Origin: Bacillus mojavensis RO-H-1 = KCTC 3706
Lineage (GTDB): Bacteria > Bacillota > Bacilli > Bacillales > Bacillaceae
Direction of reading: 5' to 3'
DNA length: 64,000 bases
Assembly: GCF_000245335.1 (NCBI RefSeq)
Contig: NZ_JH600279.1
Location: forward strand, 806,001 to 870,000
Shown here: positions 63,214 through 64,000 of the stretch, in pieces
Layout: each line of letters starts with the position of its first letter
How positions within the stretch are numbered: the first letter of the stretch is position 1
Notes under the pieces: model-generated
Told to the model about the DNA's origin: nothing
The model's database searches: none
The model's input: the letters and a program-made list of their open reading frames with translations, nothing else
Position numbers and translations under genes: made by a program

Positions 63214-64000
63214 TCATTTATTCGCTTTATTCACCTTAAGCTTTTTCCCTTTGACGGTTGTATCCTTCATGGCTTTGAGAACACGAGGGCCTTTTCCGTT
63301 TAAAATTTCTACGTACGAGGCGTTATCCATGATTGTAATGATGCCAATGTCATCAGCTGACACACCATCAATTTTGGCAATCGTCCCTACAAAATCAACG
63401 GCTCTGATTTTCTTTTTCTTTCCGCCGTTAAAATACAGCTTCATGATGTCTTTATTCAGCTCTTCGCTCTTGTCTTTTTTGATCGCCGGACGGTCTTTCA
63501 GTTTAGCGAGAAAATCCGGTTTCTTTTTTGCGACATCCTCTTGGGATGGGGCTTCCAATTTCTGAATCCCAAATCCGATATAGTCTTCTATTTCAGTCAG
63601 GAACCGCTTTTCAAACGGCGCCACAAATGAAATCGCTTTTCCCTGATTTCCGGCTCGGCCTGTCCGTCCTGTACGGTGTACGTAGCTTTCTTTCTCAAGA
63701 GGCAAATCATAGTTGATGACAAGGGCGATATTTTCGATATCGATCCCCCGCGCGGCCACGTCTGTCGCAACTAAATAACGGTACTCGCCTCTTTTAAATT
63801 CATTCATGACGTCAAAGCGGTCTTCCTGAATCATCCCGCCGTGAATTTTATCACATGGATACCCTAAGTCATCCAATTCTTCAGTCAGCTGATTGACATG
63901 CTCTTTCGTCCGGCAGAAAATGATGCAGCTGTCCGGGTTCTCAGTAATAAGTACATCCTTCAGCAAAGAAAACTTATTCTCTTCTCTGACTTGAATCACC
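63214..64000 (-). CDS. dbpA: DEAD-box RNA helicase DbpA, C-terminal part
   Basis: The gene runs off the right edge; 262 codons of its 3' part are present. Helicase domain 2 has motif [11 protein letters not shown], motif [14 protein letters not shown] and motif [14 protein letters not shown]-terminal RRM domain (about the last 75 residues: [21 protein letters not shown]...) binds hairpin 92 of 23S rRNA. The enzyme acts in 50S subunit assembly. In B. subtilis it is DbpA (YxiN). Confidence 0.93.
   Translation of the reverse strand, partial: VIQVREENKFSLLKDVLITENPDSCIIFCRTKEHVNQLTEELDDLGYPCDKIHGGMIQEDRFDVMNEFKRGEYRYLVATDVAARGIDIENIALVINYDLPLEKESYVHRTGRTGRAGNQGKAISFVAPFEKRFLTEIEDYIGFGIQKLEAPSQEDVAKKKPDFLAKLKDRPAIKKDKSEELNKDIMKLYFNGGKKKKIRAVDFVGTIAKIDGVSADDIGIITIMDNASYVEILNGKGPRVLKAMKDTTVKGKKLKVNKANK

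Noticed and set aside
1-64000. Search for CRISPR arrays, tRNA/rRNA genes, insertion sequences and prophage genes
   Set aside because: No regular repeats, no cloverleaf or rRNA signatures and no transposase, integrase or phage structural motifs were recognised by reading.

Overview
The window is a stretch of chromosome from a member of the Bacillus subtilis species group. It reads in the opposite orientation to the usual strain 168 map, from sasA/menA to dbpA. The gene content and order (dlt, ilvK, lic, katX, sigY, cyd, cimH, msmX, galE, pepT, yxjH/yxjG, sco, nupG, katE, citH), AAGGAGG-type ribosome binding sites, SigA/SigB/SigD/SigF/ECF promoters, cre boxes, Rex sites and Bacillus riboswitch classes all agree. 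From memory the proteins are close to, but not identical with, those of strain 168, and several loci differ by deletion or decay. It is therefore probably a sister species or a divergent strain. No rRNA, tRNA, CRISPR array, prophage or insertion sequence was recognised.

Layout. 1-6.7 kb: 5' end of sasA (ppGpp synthetase), menA (menaquinone), and the dltXABCDE operon (D-alanylation of teichoic acids) with SigD- and SigX-type promoters. 6.8-16 kb: ilvK, the licRBCAH lichenan/cellobiose PTS system with a cre-controlled promoter, small gene yxzF, DNA glycosylase yxlJ and spore catalase katX. 16-22 kb: MFS gene yxlH and the autoregulated sigY-yxlCDEFG operon (ECF sigma factor, its antagonist, an ABC exporter), then yxlA. 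22-30.6 kb: NAD(P)H-hydrate repair gene yxkO, cydABCD (cytochrome bd) with three Rex operators, and the citrate/malate carrier cimH. 30.6-41.4 kb: an M48 protease, SigW-promoted yxzE, deacetylase yxkH, a ZIP transporter, msmX, yxkF, guanidine-riboswitch-controlled yxkD, yxkC, galE, yxkA and yxjO.

41.4-48.8 kb is a worn region. It holds a yxjL response-regulator remnant, pepT, a 41-residue acid-free cationic peptide gene in its own promoter-to-terminator unit, a 56-residue membrane peptide, a dead yxjI, and two tandem SAM-riboswitch/MetE-like genes. 47.4-52.7 kb is a ketone-body module: permease yxjC, CoA-transferase scoAB, 3-hydroxybutyrate dehydrogenase yxjF, and a sigma-54 activator gene broken by one extra base. 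The operon has a near-perfect -24/-12 promoter, a cre box, and three TTCCR-N6-YGGAA dyads that I read as the activator binding sites.

52.7-64 kb: rlmA (23S rRNA methyltransferase), preceded by a nine-codon leader ending in Arg-Tyr-Arg and an overlapping terminator, a strong candidate macrolide-sensing attenuator; an SDR relic; guanine-riboswitch nupG; a secreted DUF4163/DUF3298 protein; yxiS; katE; citH; an unfamiliar secreted protein; a GH1 glucosidase relic; yxiO; and the 3' part of dbpA.

Common themes are cell-envelope stress (dlt, sasA, sigY, yxzE and possibly the cationic peptide, all behind ECF-type promoters), carbon catabolite control (lic, msmX, citH and the ketone-body operon), and RNA-based control (two S-boxes, guanine, guanidine-I and the rlmA leader).
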